NCBI GenBank assembly: GCA_030549495.1
Contig: JAUIRK010000570.1
Location: forward strand, 1,279,501 to 1,343,500
DNA length: 64,000 nt
Reading direction: 5' to 3'
Source: Nectonema munidae
Lineage: Eukaryota; Nematomorpha; Nectonematoida; Nectonematidae
Below the pieces are notes generated by a model. That model ran no database searches, was not told the DNA's origin, and worked only from the letters and a program-made list of their open reading frames with translations. Every line of letters starts with the position of its first letter. Position 1 is the stretch's first letter. The translations under genes were made by a program, and so were the position numbers. Shown here in pieces: positions 24,595 through 35,100 of this stretch.

Positions 24595-27500
24595 ATGAGT
24601 TCTTCCAATTCTCTCAAAATTTCTTTCAAACTTCCCAAGGCTGTTGCTCTTAAACTGAAAAACTTGGCAACGCAAGGAGACACTGCTCTCAAAGATTTAG
24701 GGATTCTCACCGTACAATTAGACAAATCAAATACCATATACTTGGATGGAACTCTTTTGCCAACCAATACGCCCACAACCTTGTCTTCAAAACAGGTTCC
24801 TGGAATTACCTCATCATCCTCGCCAGTTTTATCAGCATCTTGTCCCACTTCTTCATTGTCCTCAACAGTATCGTCTTCATCCTGTAAAATCAATCCTCCT
24901 ATAACATCTCAGCATACAACAGATCTAAAAAATACGACTGTCAGTGCCTGTAGCGTCACTTTGTCTTCTTCCTTTAGCATTGAACAAAGAGAAGCTGTTT
25001 CTCTTTCTTCTAATCTGATTTTAGGTGATGACACAAGTGATCTAGATTTTGTTAATATTTCCGAAACTGCTAACTGGGCGGCAAATGAAAATGATTTGTT
25101 CTCTTCCGTTTCATTTAATCCAGATGAATTTCTAGACGTCTTAAAGTTCAATGAAAGCGAAGTAGGGGCAATACCAATTGATAATAACTTTGATAGTATT
25201 CCTAGCCAGGCTACATTAATACTACCCCCAAATCATCCATGTTTGCCATTTTCCGTGTCAAATCCTTCCGCTGAACGTACGACGATCCAAACTACGAGAA
25301 TTTCTTCATTTTCTAGTCACATAGATGAAAATACTGTAGTGTATATGGGAAATCATCACCAGAAGTTATCCTCTATAAGACAGCCTTCTACAACGTTTGC
25401 TGAAGAAGTCTACCCATATGACAGTAGTACATGTATTTTGCCACAATCTTACGTCACTACTTCTAATTTCTTAGATAAGCGTCAACTTAATGCAACTTAT
25501 CAGCGAGTGGCAACAGACAACAATATAGAATATTTAAATCCTACACTTTACCGCCAAAATTTCCCCTTTGAAAATTCTCTTCATCCATCACAATTAAATT
25601 CTTACCTCTGTCAACAACATTACCACCATCAACAACAACAGCGAGGCCACTCTCCTCAAAACGTCAATTCCATTTCTTCCTGTTATTCTCGCCCCAACAA
25701 TAATAATAATGGATTATCTATTAGACCAAATCCTTGTACTGTAATCTCAAAGGATGTAGTTTCTCTCCACGGCACATTAAACCTTCCTCATCACATCCCA
25801 TCATATAATAACAATGGCGCCAACTCCAAAAAAGCTTGCCATGAGTTTACAAATCGAGCTTACGCTTCAAATTCCAATTCGATTTCTACATCCTATTCAC
25901 AAGTAACTAGGCTAAAACCTGCCATGACGAATTCTACAACAATGCAAGCTCATGCCATCTCCAATGAAGCAGTTATTTCTAGTCCCTTATTGGTTAACTT
26001 ACTTCAAAATCATCCACCTAATTCAAGTACCCTTCCTTCCCCAGACCTTATTTCGAACAAGCCACATTCCCGTCCAGGCTTCATAATGCCTAATCACTCG
26101 TCTCCAATCTGCCACCTCTCTCCGCCTTCCCACAGTGCTATGTTAAACTCTACTTTTATTCCCGCTACAACCCCATCTCCCTCGCCCATCGATGGTGTTA
26201 GCGTGATCTCGTCTATTCCCTCGCCCAATTTGAAGCTCTCCTCCGACAACAAAGGCGTCGCCTACATGAAGAAACAAACACAAGCAGCGCCACTTTCCAA
26301 AAATAACTACTTCATTCCTGCCAATTGTGGCAGTGGTTATGGCTTGTCATCACACCAAAAGCGTTCCCACTCTCCCAACACTCCTCTTCATTCCACATCG
26401 CAGTCGCCATCAACACTCTCTTTACCACACCAAGCATTTGTTTCTAGTTCCGCCTTTGATGGCAGTAGCAAAAGTGCTGCTCCTATCGCTAAGAAAAGGA
26501 GAAATTCTCAAAAAGCAAACGCCATGCCGATTTCCTTGGGTCATTATAACGTCAATTTTTCAAACAACGCGTCTCCTCAGACCAATCATTCTTCTTCGGC
26601 GTCTTCATCTTACACACCAGCTTTGTCTGCCTTAGTTACATCTGCTGCCTCTTCCCTCTCCATTACGGAAATCGTTTCTGCTCATGTCGCTGCTATTAAA
26701 AATGCCTGTAGAAATAATTCCAAGTCTTCTGTTTCAAGCTCTATCTTTCAGCCTTCTACGATTCTCAATTCCTTACCTGCATCATCTTTTAGTGCTAATT
26801 CGATAACCTCTCTTTCGCCTCCACTTTTATATGTTTCTTCTGCTCCAATTTCATGTTTGAACATCAATCATCCTTCTACTCCTACGTTTGCCTTTTGTTC
26901 TCTGTACGATACCAAGCCTGCTAATAATAATGTTTCAAATTCCTTCCAACAACTTACCAAAGCCCAAAGTATTCATCAATATCCAGCACAAGGTAACTTT
27001 TTTCATCTTGGTTTCAATTTTTAATTATTTTTTTTAGTGGGCAATGTCGTTTCAAATTTGTCACATGCGAATGCTATCACTTCGGCTAGACGCGCGAGTG
27101 AAGCTACTCGAATTGTTTTCATCTCAAATGCACCAACTCAATCTAATCAACTGTATCAAATGTTTCCCAACTCTTTCATGAACACCTCACAAAAAAACTA
27201 TGACGTCATACTTAACGCCAATAATATCCCTAGGCTCAACTTTTCGCCTTCGAGACAATCATTTCGAATGATGAAGTCTGCTTCGCCTCCTCCTCAATCA
27301 TTACTCTCTAACGCAATACCGTTAAATAGTTCCACTGCTAACACAACTCATCCCTTCTCTTCTACAATATTTGTTGATCCAAAATCATCCCTAACGAGTT
27401 CATCTGCAATTTTGTCTAGCAACGAACTTGGCTATACTATGCCAATTTCATCCCTATCATCATCATCACAATCAATTAATCAAGTTTTAGTATTTCCTGA

Positions 27501-30463
27501 TACAGATTCCAGAAGCTTTTCTTGTGAAAGTAATAATTCTAAGCTTCATGTTGATAGTGTTAGTTTAAATGCGAACATTTTCCCAAGCAATACACCTAAC
27601 AATGATCCTATTATCCTAAATTCAGAAGAGTTTTCTAACTTCAAAATACAAACCTCTGAGTACTCCCGCATGTCATTAAATCCAATAACATTGGTTGTCA
27701 ATAATTCTAATCAAAGCTTCACCAAAGATCTTTCTAAGTATCAAGAAGAAGTTTCTCCTATTTCTACCTTACCTGATAACAGAGCGCTATCCTTCTTTTC
27801 TCCTCCATCTACACAAAACAAGATAAGCTATAGCATAAACACTTCTAACCTTATTCACAAGGAGTGCACCTCAGCATTGTCACCAATCCAAACTTCATCT
27901 AAAAGTAGCGAAGTAACATTTCTTGACACAAATGATTGTACTTCCAGCTTCCACGACCTTGCTGATGAATTAAACAATAATAACACTAGCAACACAACAG
28001 ATTCCTTTATTTGTTCAGATTTTCCCTTTGAATATGATCGAAATCACATGAATAATCCGCTCCTAAGAAGTGATCCACAAATGCCGCAATGTAAAAGTCA
28101 GCTTTTATTTTACTTTTTACGTGTTATTTTAAATCCTAAATCCACATACTTCTTATACCACGCAATGAATCAATTCTTTTAGCACCTTGCATAATTCAAC
28201 ATCTCAATTATTTTAATCATACACCGTAAAAATGTTTTTTCATTTTAATAATAATTCCCAATTTTGTATTATCTAATCAGATGTCCGTGTCTTATCCTGA
28301 AATTTCTGATTGGCGCATCAGATGGCATTTAGACTTTCTTTTACATAATTTAATTTTTAATGTAACAGCCAGTGCCCGCGCTACCTATATAATTTTGGGG
28401 CACGTGCCCCCCCCCCCCCCTGTATTAATCTTTGCCCCCCCCCCCCCCCTAAAATTTTTGGTTTTGCCCCATGCACTTTTTAAAGGAAAAATAAATAAGC
28501 AAGAATTGTACAGAATAATCTTATATAAATGCTGGCGTATGTGTATGTATAATATGAGATTTCTATAGGTTTTTATACAGAAGTACTTCATGCTTTTCAG
28601 CAAAGTAATATAGGAAATAAATTTTTTGCAAATGTGTTTCTTTGCCCCATTTCAGCCCCCCTTGAAATTTAGCTTTAGCGCGGGCACTGGTAACAGCAAA
28701 CTATTTTATCTAATTAACATAATTAACACTAATAATGCAGAAATAACACATTTTTTTTCTAATCTTTCAAAAATTTTGAAAACTCAATTTGGAAGGGAGC
28801 CTTTGACGGCTAGTATATGGTCTAGTAAACATCCTGGATATATAGAGTAATTATTATTTTCTAAACTAGACTATAACAAACCTGCCTTATTAACCACATG
28901 TCTATTGCCAATTCCTCCCGATTAACCTTGATTAAAAATTTGACGACCAATAGGAAATCTGCCTCCCAAGAAATAAAGATCGCTTGCTATAAGTATATAA
29001 AATTTCATGAAAAAACCCAGACTAAATAGTCTTCAAAATTCTGCTCCTTAAAGGGTTGTACACTTCAAGTGTGCGAAAGTAGTGATTTTAGCGAGCACTA
29101 TCTTTTCACAAAGACCTCTTTTGATTTTTCCCTCAAGTGGTATCCTAAACATATTTGATGTGCTATTGTTATTTCATTCATTCATTTTTCTGGAAATCTG
29201 AGAACAATTCATGAGCTGAGTCAAAATTTGTTGGTAAAAATTATTCGTAGGTGGAGGTGTTCGTAATCCAAGGTCCTGTATTTATCACATTTGGTTAGAT
29301 ACTGGGTTCCTCAACTGGATAACTCAAGGTATTGGGTTCGATCCCGCATCAAGCCTACTTTCCTTCTTGTTCGATACAAGCGGCGCGATTGTGCCTTCTC
29401 TATGAAAACACCCCACTTTACCTTTACCTATTAGAATATAATAATTGAAAGCTAAAATTTTTATCAAATATTGATTTGCTCTTTCAGAGATTGCTCTCAG
29501 AAATACTACTACAAAATAATAGAGGTATACAGGAGTGTAGGGTAGGCATTTGATAAATTGGTCTTTTTGAGGTTTTAGATTTCAAATCTATACTTCCTGT
29601 AATGGATGATAATGAAGTTTGTACTATTGATTTTGTAAAATAATAAGTAATGGTATTATTTACAGCATTAGATTTTTTTAACTTCAGTAATTATGCTTTT
29701 TGAATAAAAGATATAAACGATGAAGTGCAATTAGAAGTTTATTTTCGCTTTACGATGTTTTACCTAACACCATATAACCTTTAATTTGGTTAAAGAATGT
29801 TTTAGTCTTACAGTCAAAAATATTTTCAATCTCTTGATTTTTTTAAATGAGTTCTAATGGTTATATTAGTAATTCTAGTCTAAGATTTCAAGCATACTAT
29901 TTCCAAACATTCTTGTCATTAACCTCTTGCGCATCGGTTGAAATGTCTTGGTTTAAGCGTCCTATCACCGTTTTTTATGCAATGAAAATTTATAAAAATT
30001 CAAATGTCTAAAAAATATAATGAGTAGAATCTTGGCTTGAGAACTTAATTCGTTCCATAAAACCGTCTGTTACGCGAAATGTTCGTGGGCCGAGGTTTTC
30101 TCTTTTTTAAGTGTAAATTATTATCAGCATTTGATACAATATCTAAATTTTATATATTTATTGACGCATTTTCAAACAACCGTTATTAATGATTTTTAAA
30201 TTTCTGATTTTCGAGTAGTGTGTGATCGAAAATTTGGGAAGAGTTCGTGAGCTGAGTCAAAATGTGTTGGTAAAAATTATTCGTAGGTGGAGGTGTTCGT
30301 AATCCAAGGTTTCTCTGTGTTTATCGCATTATGAATGCTTTTTTACTTAATAGATATATTGTTTATGCTTTTTTTCATAGGTCCAAGCTCACCAGAAGTC
30401 AATTACAATAAAAAAGTAGTTACTGAATCCTTCAATCTATCAAATCCAGACTCCTTAATGTAA
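24595..30463 (+). CDS. NCOA6: nuclear receptor coactivator 6-like protein (ASC-2/TRBP), three coding exons
   Basis: NCOA6 is a nuclear coactivator that bridges nuclear receptors to the KMT2C/D (ASCOM) histone methyltransferase complex. Exons 24595-26992, 27038-28090 and 30381-30463 join in phase (1/1), giving 1177 residues. Residues 6-50 (ISFKLPKAVALKLKNLA, LKDLGILTVQLD) align with human VTFNIPREAAERLRILA and LRDLGILSVQIE. Residues 463-471, SPLLVNLLQ, match the first LxxLL receptor-binding box of human NCOA6 (SPLLVNLLQ). The rest is Ser/Asn/Pro-rich and disordered, with a basic patch KKRR near residue 634. The first intron is only 45 nt (26993-27037). The second (28091-30380) carries a hAT MITE and a SINE. 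A TAA lies directly before the ATG, so the upstream half of the human N-terminal domain is not encoded in frame here. The terminal exon (CATAG acceptor, ending SNPDSLM, stop) rests on phase and splice sites only. A longer unspliced exon 2 ending at 28182 is the alternative. Confidence 0.85.
28370..28689. mobile_element. non-autonomous hAT element with perfect 14-bp TIRs and 8-bp TSD
   Basis: The termini CAGTGCCCGCGCTA and TAGCGCGGGCACTG are perfect inverted repeats, flanked by identical 8-bp direct repeats GTAACAGC (28362-28369 and 28690-28697). These are hAT hallmarks. The 320-bp interior has two long C runs near 28408 and 28436 and no transposase. It lies in the last intron of the NCOA6-like gene. 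The intact TSD and perfect TIRs suggest a fairly recent insertion. Confidence 0.92.
29195..29280 (+). repeat. MITE-like terminus, copy 1
   Basis: About 80 bp (GAGCTGAGTCAAAATTTG, GGTGGAGGTGTTCGTAATCC) nearly identical to 30230-30312. Reads like the end of a Tigger/mariner-type MITE. No left partner identified for this copy. Confidence 0.6.
29286..29425 (+). mobile_element. tRNA-like SINE, copy 1
   Basis: It contains a box-A-like GGTTAGATACTGG and a perfect box B GGTTCGATCCC, followed by a shared body (CAAGCCTACTTTCCTTC, GTTCGATACAAGCGG, GTGCCTTCTCTATGAAAAC). The same order recurs at 48150-48245 (-), 49700-49835 (+) and 53318-53462 (-), so it is a dispersed tRNA-derived SINE rather than a tRNA gene. 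It lies in the last NCOA6 intron. Confidence 0.7.
30043..30315. mobile_element. MITE-like element, copy 2
   Basis: The left part (CTTGGCTTGAGAACTTAATTC, CCATAAAACCG, GTTCGTGGGCCGAGG) and the right part (GTTCGTGAGCTGAGTC, GGTGGAGGTGTTCGTAATCC) are loosely inverted. The right part repeats 29195-29280. The style resembles Tigger-derived MITEs, and no clear TA duplication was fixed. It lies just upstream of the NCOA6 terminal exon. Confidence 0.45.
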
Positions 30464-30844
30464 AACATAAGTACACATTGGACCTGGGTATGTTATCCTT
30501 ATAAATCAAAACATTTTTAATTTTACATATGGCTAATTCCACGCAAAGGTTTACCTCAACATTCAAATTTCGAAATTAGTGTCAAATTAAATCTAAAAGA
30601 GTGAATTTTTCAACAATTTACTTTTTTATTTTGCAGGTTTAAACACTTGTTTGTGCAAGAACAATTATAAAAATATAATAATGGTATTAGTGTAACAAAA
30701 CTGATTGATTTTCATTATGCTCTATAAAGATAAAACAAACAATTTTAATAACTCTGTTCACTGTTTTGTATCTATGAATAATGTTAACAAAACTAATTCT
30801 TATACTTTATGATGTCTTATTCATTAGCATTTAATGAATCCTAA
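30464..30844. other. 3' flank of the NCOA6-like gene, nothing else seen
   Basis: AT-rich sequence after the proposed stop codon. No perfect AATAAA was noticed in the first few hundred bases and no other feature was recognised. Confidence 0.4.
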
Positions 30845-31040
30845 AATGCCACTCTGTTACTCGTGCCTCAATGGATGTTAGGGTGTACCCCCTAGCTTAA
30901 CAGTTGAAGGTCAGGGGTTTGATCCCCAAGGCTCCCGACTCTTAAAAACAAAATCACAAAACTGTGATTAAGCCCAATGCAAGAATATATGACCTTACGG
31001 CTGAAAGCGCTTTGATATCCAACCGACCAATCACCCCTGT
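30845..31040 (+). mobile_element. tRNA-derived SINE, second type
   Basis: The head GTGCCTCAATGGATGTTAGG with a box-B-like GGGGTTTGATCCCC is followed by a body with CTTACGGCTGAAAGCGCTTTG, the layout of a tRNA-headed SINE with a conserved core and tail. It differs in sequence from the four-copy SINE in this window. Single copy here, so its ends are approximate. Confidence 0.55.
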
Positions 31041-31779
31041 TACTGAAAAATGTTATAATTTTAAGTATTCTGCAAATTTAATGAATAAGAATGAAATACT
31101 TACATTGACTTTTAACATGTATGTCACGAAGTGACGAAATAATGTTTCGGTTAATTAATTATAGACGGTAACAGGGCGACCGTTATTGATGAGTTATAGA
31201 GTAGACTCATCCTTATAAGTTTTGCTTATTTGTTTCTCCCAAAAATAGACGATTTACTATTTCATACATCATTATAAAAATAGAGAGAAATACTGAGTGT
31301 TTTCATCTCAGTATTGGTATACCTTAGGCATCACTGCATTTCTAAGATGTATGACATTTCTTTGGCCTTTCAATGAGGTAATTAAGCGTATGGTGTTAGT
31401 GTTGATAACACTAACAAAAAAATGTTTCAATCTATTTTTGTTACTTTCTAGTGTAAATCTAGTCAACTGAATAAGGTGGTAGTATTTGTTTTTTGTGACA
31501 TCGATATTTTTATCACGTTGGTTAATCCAAATTTTGAGCAAAGATTCTATTTTTGAGACGTTCACCTACCTATCTCTTAAGATTATAATTTTTTTTATTT
31601 ATTTCAGTAATTATATTAAAAATGGGTAAAAGACACTATAAGCCATATAAACTGATGATTTTTATGTGAAATATATTAGCTAAAAGCAAGCAAAATACAT
31701 TTAAATGCTACTAAATATTGAATCGCATATGAAGAATATTTTTTGTGTAAATCAAAGACCAGGATAATATGCCCGTCGC
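31041..31779. other. intergenic stretch, no supported gene
   Basis: An 85-codon minus-strand frame (31308-31565) has no recognisable motif or splice context. A perfect 9-bp hairpin (AATACTGAG...CTCAGTATT, about 31289-31315) is present and may be chance. Confidence 0.4.
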
Positions 31780-32128
31780 TCATGCAATCTCTGCTTCTTG
31801 TAAGTCAACTCTGCAAGGATAGGTAACCACACAATCAATATGGATCGGCGATGAGTGTCCAGTTTCACTAAGTTCAGCATAGAAATCTTCATCTGATATT
31901 GATATTTCAGAACACGATGACGACTGCAACAGAAAAAAGATGTATGCTTACAACAAAAGCTTCATTTTCCGGACTAAAAAGAGCTTGCTCACCTAGTGAA
32001 TCACATAAAACCTACCAAGACAGGAGTTGGGTTGTTTGCATCAAAGTGAAAAATATATTTTCTTGGCCACAAGTGTAAACAGTTTAAAGTACCGGGCTTG
32101 ACAGAAAAGATTTTTGCGTTATAAACTT
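31780..32128 (-). CDS. last two exons of an unidentified protein
   Basis: On the minus strand, an exon ending at 32016 (donor GTCTTG/GTAGGT) and a terminal exon 31923-31780 (acceptor CTGTTGCAG, 47 codons plus TGA) join at phase 0 across a 92-nt intron. The upstream exon reads KIFSVKPGTLNCLHLWPRK and then YIFHFDANNPTPVL. The last exon reads SSSCSEISISDEDFYAELSE and ends DLQEAEIA. The acidic/serine-rich tail and clean splice signals support a real gene, but I do not recognise the family. The start near 32128 is uncertain because the best acceptor (GCGCAG) would put a stop in frame, so a weaker AG (CTTAAG) is assumed. It is convergent with the NCOA6-like gene. Confidence 0.45.
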
Positions 32129-35100
32129 CTTAAGTCTGCGCAGAGATAAAAGGTTTATTAAAAGAATTCGTATTAAAGCATCCGCCAGATCAATCGCGTC
32201 TGTTCATTGATTCTTTTATAAAGAGTCTCAAGACTGTTTGTTTTGCTTCACAACAACATATCAATCTATCCTTGTTGGTTACTATTTTAAGCTAAAAGAA
32301 ACATTTTTTCTGGCTTCGCCGGATATATATGTATATATTGTATATATTTGTATAACGTGCTTAGAAATGGCCCCACTGCGCTCTAATCTTTTTTACAAAT
32401 GCATGCCCCTATTTTATAACATAAATAAATAAATCTGAGCAATCATTATTTGCTTGTGAGCCAAAAGAACTTTTCAAATATTTTTAAGACGGATTTAACA
32501 AAGTAAGTTTGAAAAGTGATTCATTATTTGCACGAAAAGATTTGTAGTATATGAATCAATGAAATAGTTCAAAGGAAAACGGTAAGATAATAATTAGTTC
32601 TTTAACATATATAGTATTCATATACAAAGTATCACGTAGGCTGGGATAATTGTATTGTAAAAATACATCAATAGAATATGGTGCAGATCTGTGCCTAGTA
32701 TTGGGGATGTGTTTGTAATTTTTCGAAGAACTCTGGTCTTTGAGGAGAATGAACATATTTAAAATGTAAATCTATTTTATACTATTGATATTCGTTATAT
32801 GATATACAATCTAAAACTTATATTGGCAATACTATTTATATTCAATTTTTAAGATGAAAGATAAAATTTTAAGCCTCGAATCTATTTCAATGACAGCGTG
32901 GAACAGATCCAATTTAATATATTATACGTTGAAACAATTTATAAGACTTAATTTTAAAGTATGGAATATTTCTGGAATATTTGGTGTCTAGATTGTTTTC
33001 AGAGTTGGTTCAGTCAGGACTATCCTTTTATTTGTGTTTCCTTCAGTGTTTATGTGAATTTAACCAACCATAGATCGAGAAACTTGTCAGTGAGAATTAA
33101 ATATCTCATCTCTACGTTGGAAAGGAGGGGAACCTCCGTTATGAAGCAATTTCAGCCCATTACTATAACTTTGGCCATCTCTTGTTTTTTGTATTTCTAT
33201 TGTCAATTGAAATACTTTTGACATACGTTTTTTATGTGTGCCTAAAATTTCCAAAAAAATCTGTGATATAAATTGTGGATTGATCAGCCAAGAAAAGGAT
33301 ATAGGGAATCCTTTCTAAAAAGGACACAGTTTATTCCTCAAATTCTGACAGAAAGTCTACCAGTTTTACTAGTGTCTTTCTTGCAACGTACAAAATTAGA
33401 TAACGAGAATCTACCTATAATCATCGCCAGACAAATAATAATGAATCAGAATTGTTTTGAATAGATAACGTTAACGTTTTCTTTCTACCAAAATTTTAAT
33501 CTCTGATAAACCGATAAGGGGAATGGATCGAACCAGGATGATTAGACGATTTACCTCATGAAAACTTATTTTAATCAAAATGACGCTTCGCATCGATTAT
33601 AAGGGTGAACTACGGAACAGGTTGGATTAAAGTGTGTGAAATAAACTTGTTTTTAGTAATCAAGGATGTGTATTCATAAAACTCGAAATTTTTGAGACAT
33701 CCATCTAAACGCTTGTGATATAATAAAAAATCGATGAAACAAAAGTAATGTTAATGATCCTTTGAGGTTTTATAGAATTAAACGGAATAAGAGAAGAAGG
33801 AATTTTATTTACAAAATGAAAAATAAAATATCGAATATAAAAAACAGGCTATTAAAATTCACTAAACATTGCGTATACTAGTTTGAAATACACCCATAAC
33901 AAAAAAGATATCTTCTACCATATGTAGGCAGCCCAAAGGTAGAAACCGCTTTAAGGGCTGGTCTTTACTTTAACTTGTTTCAAATATACATGTTTACTGA
34001 AGGTAATAATTTGTAAGCAAACTTGAAACACAGCTAAATTTTGAACAAGATTCTGTTTTGTGATAGTATTGGAAGATCGGATATAAATTCTCTGATCTTA
34101 ACGTTTACGCGCAAGCCTGGCATAAATAGAAAGAGAATTTTTATAAAAACGTTGAAGAGCTCTCATTTTATAGAAGCATGTGGGCTAATGCCAGTAAATC
34201 TAGTAGAAAATAGTGAGTATCGATCTCCAAGCGTATTATTGAAACAGATATCAATGCTTGGGGAAGTCAAAAATAATATCAATTAAACTTTGGGACAATA
34301 TGGAGGCGACGAAAAGGAATTAGCAATCTGTACGTAATGCTTTTCATCAAAGCTCTGATTAAATATCACTGGGTAAGGGCTTAAATACAAAATTTAATCT
34401 TCAAACAATGGCACATGAAGCACTTAACTCATATTTATAATCCTTTAATAAAGTTTAACTATAATTCCCTAATTTTTGTTACATAATTATCAGCTGTTTA
34501 ACCTTGAGCAAAACGTATGAAACCGTTTGGATGTAGCGAAGTTTTACTACGCCAACTGATATTAATTAAATTTTAAAGCAATATTGATTTTTATTGTTTT
34601 GTTTGCATTCTTAGTGCAAATAAAAATGCCTCTTTCTAATTAGGCTGAAAAATGTTCAAATCCAAAACAGCCATGAAAGGGTAGTGACTGTTTCAGGTAA
34701 ATTATCGTAATCGAAAACTTGTTGAAATTGCATAAGGTGTGCATGTAAAATTGTAATATATAATAATACAGTACAACACATAAAGAATGTGATTCCTTTT
34801 GAGCCGTGCTCAAATATACAAATATTCACTAATACAAAAGTTTAGTATATTTATTATATATACTAGTACAAAAGCTACGACCCCTTCTGTTTAGGAAGTT
34901 ACCCGTAATTGTTTTGAAGAAATCGAAATCTCCCTGCTCTTGAGCATATATTGGTGTTTAATTTGAAATTGTAATTTTATATCCATTTCAGTGTTTCGAC
35001 CCAAGCCCGATACCTCATAAGCTTTTCAAATAATTTGTAATTTTATCATTATCATAAATTATAATCTTCTCAAAGTTTTACTGTGAGCCTAATTTCCATT

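Noticed and set aside
24333-24893. 186-codon frame on the minus strand at the NCOA6 start
   Set aside because: It is the antisense shadow of the Ser/Thr-rich first exon, whose plus-strand frame has clear homology.
26327-26635. 102-codon overlapping plus-strand frame inside NCOA6 exon 1
   Set aside because: Alternative-frame shadow of a long, homology-supported coding exon.
29293-29360. Possible tRNA gene (box A and perfect box B)
   Set aside because: No complete cloverleaf by eye, and the same sequence recurs with a shared non-tRNA tail, so it is a SINE.
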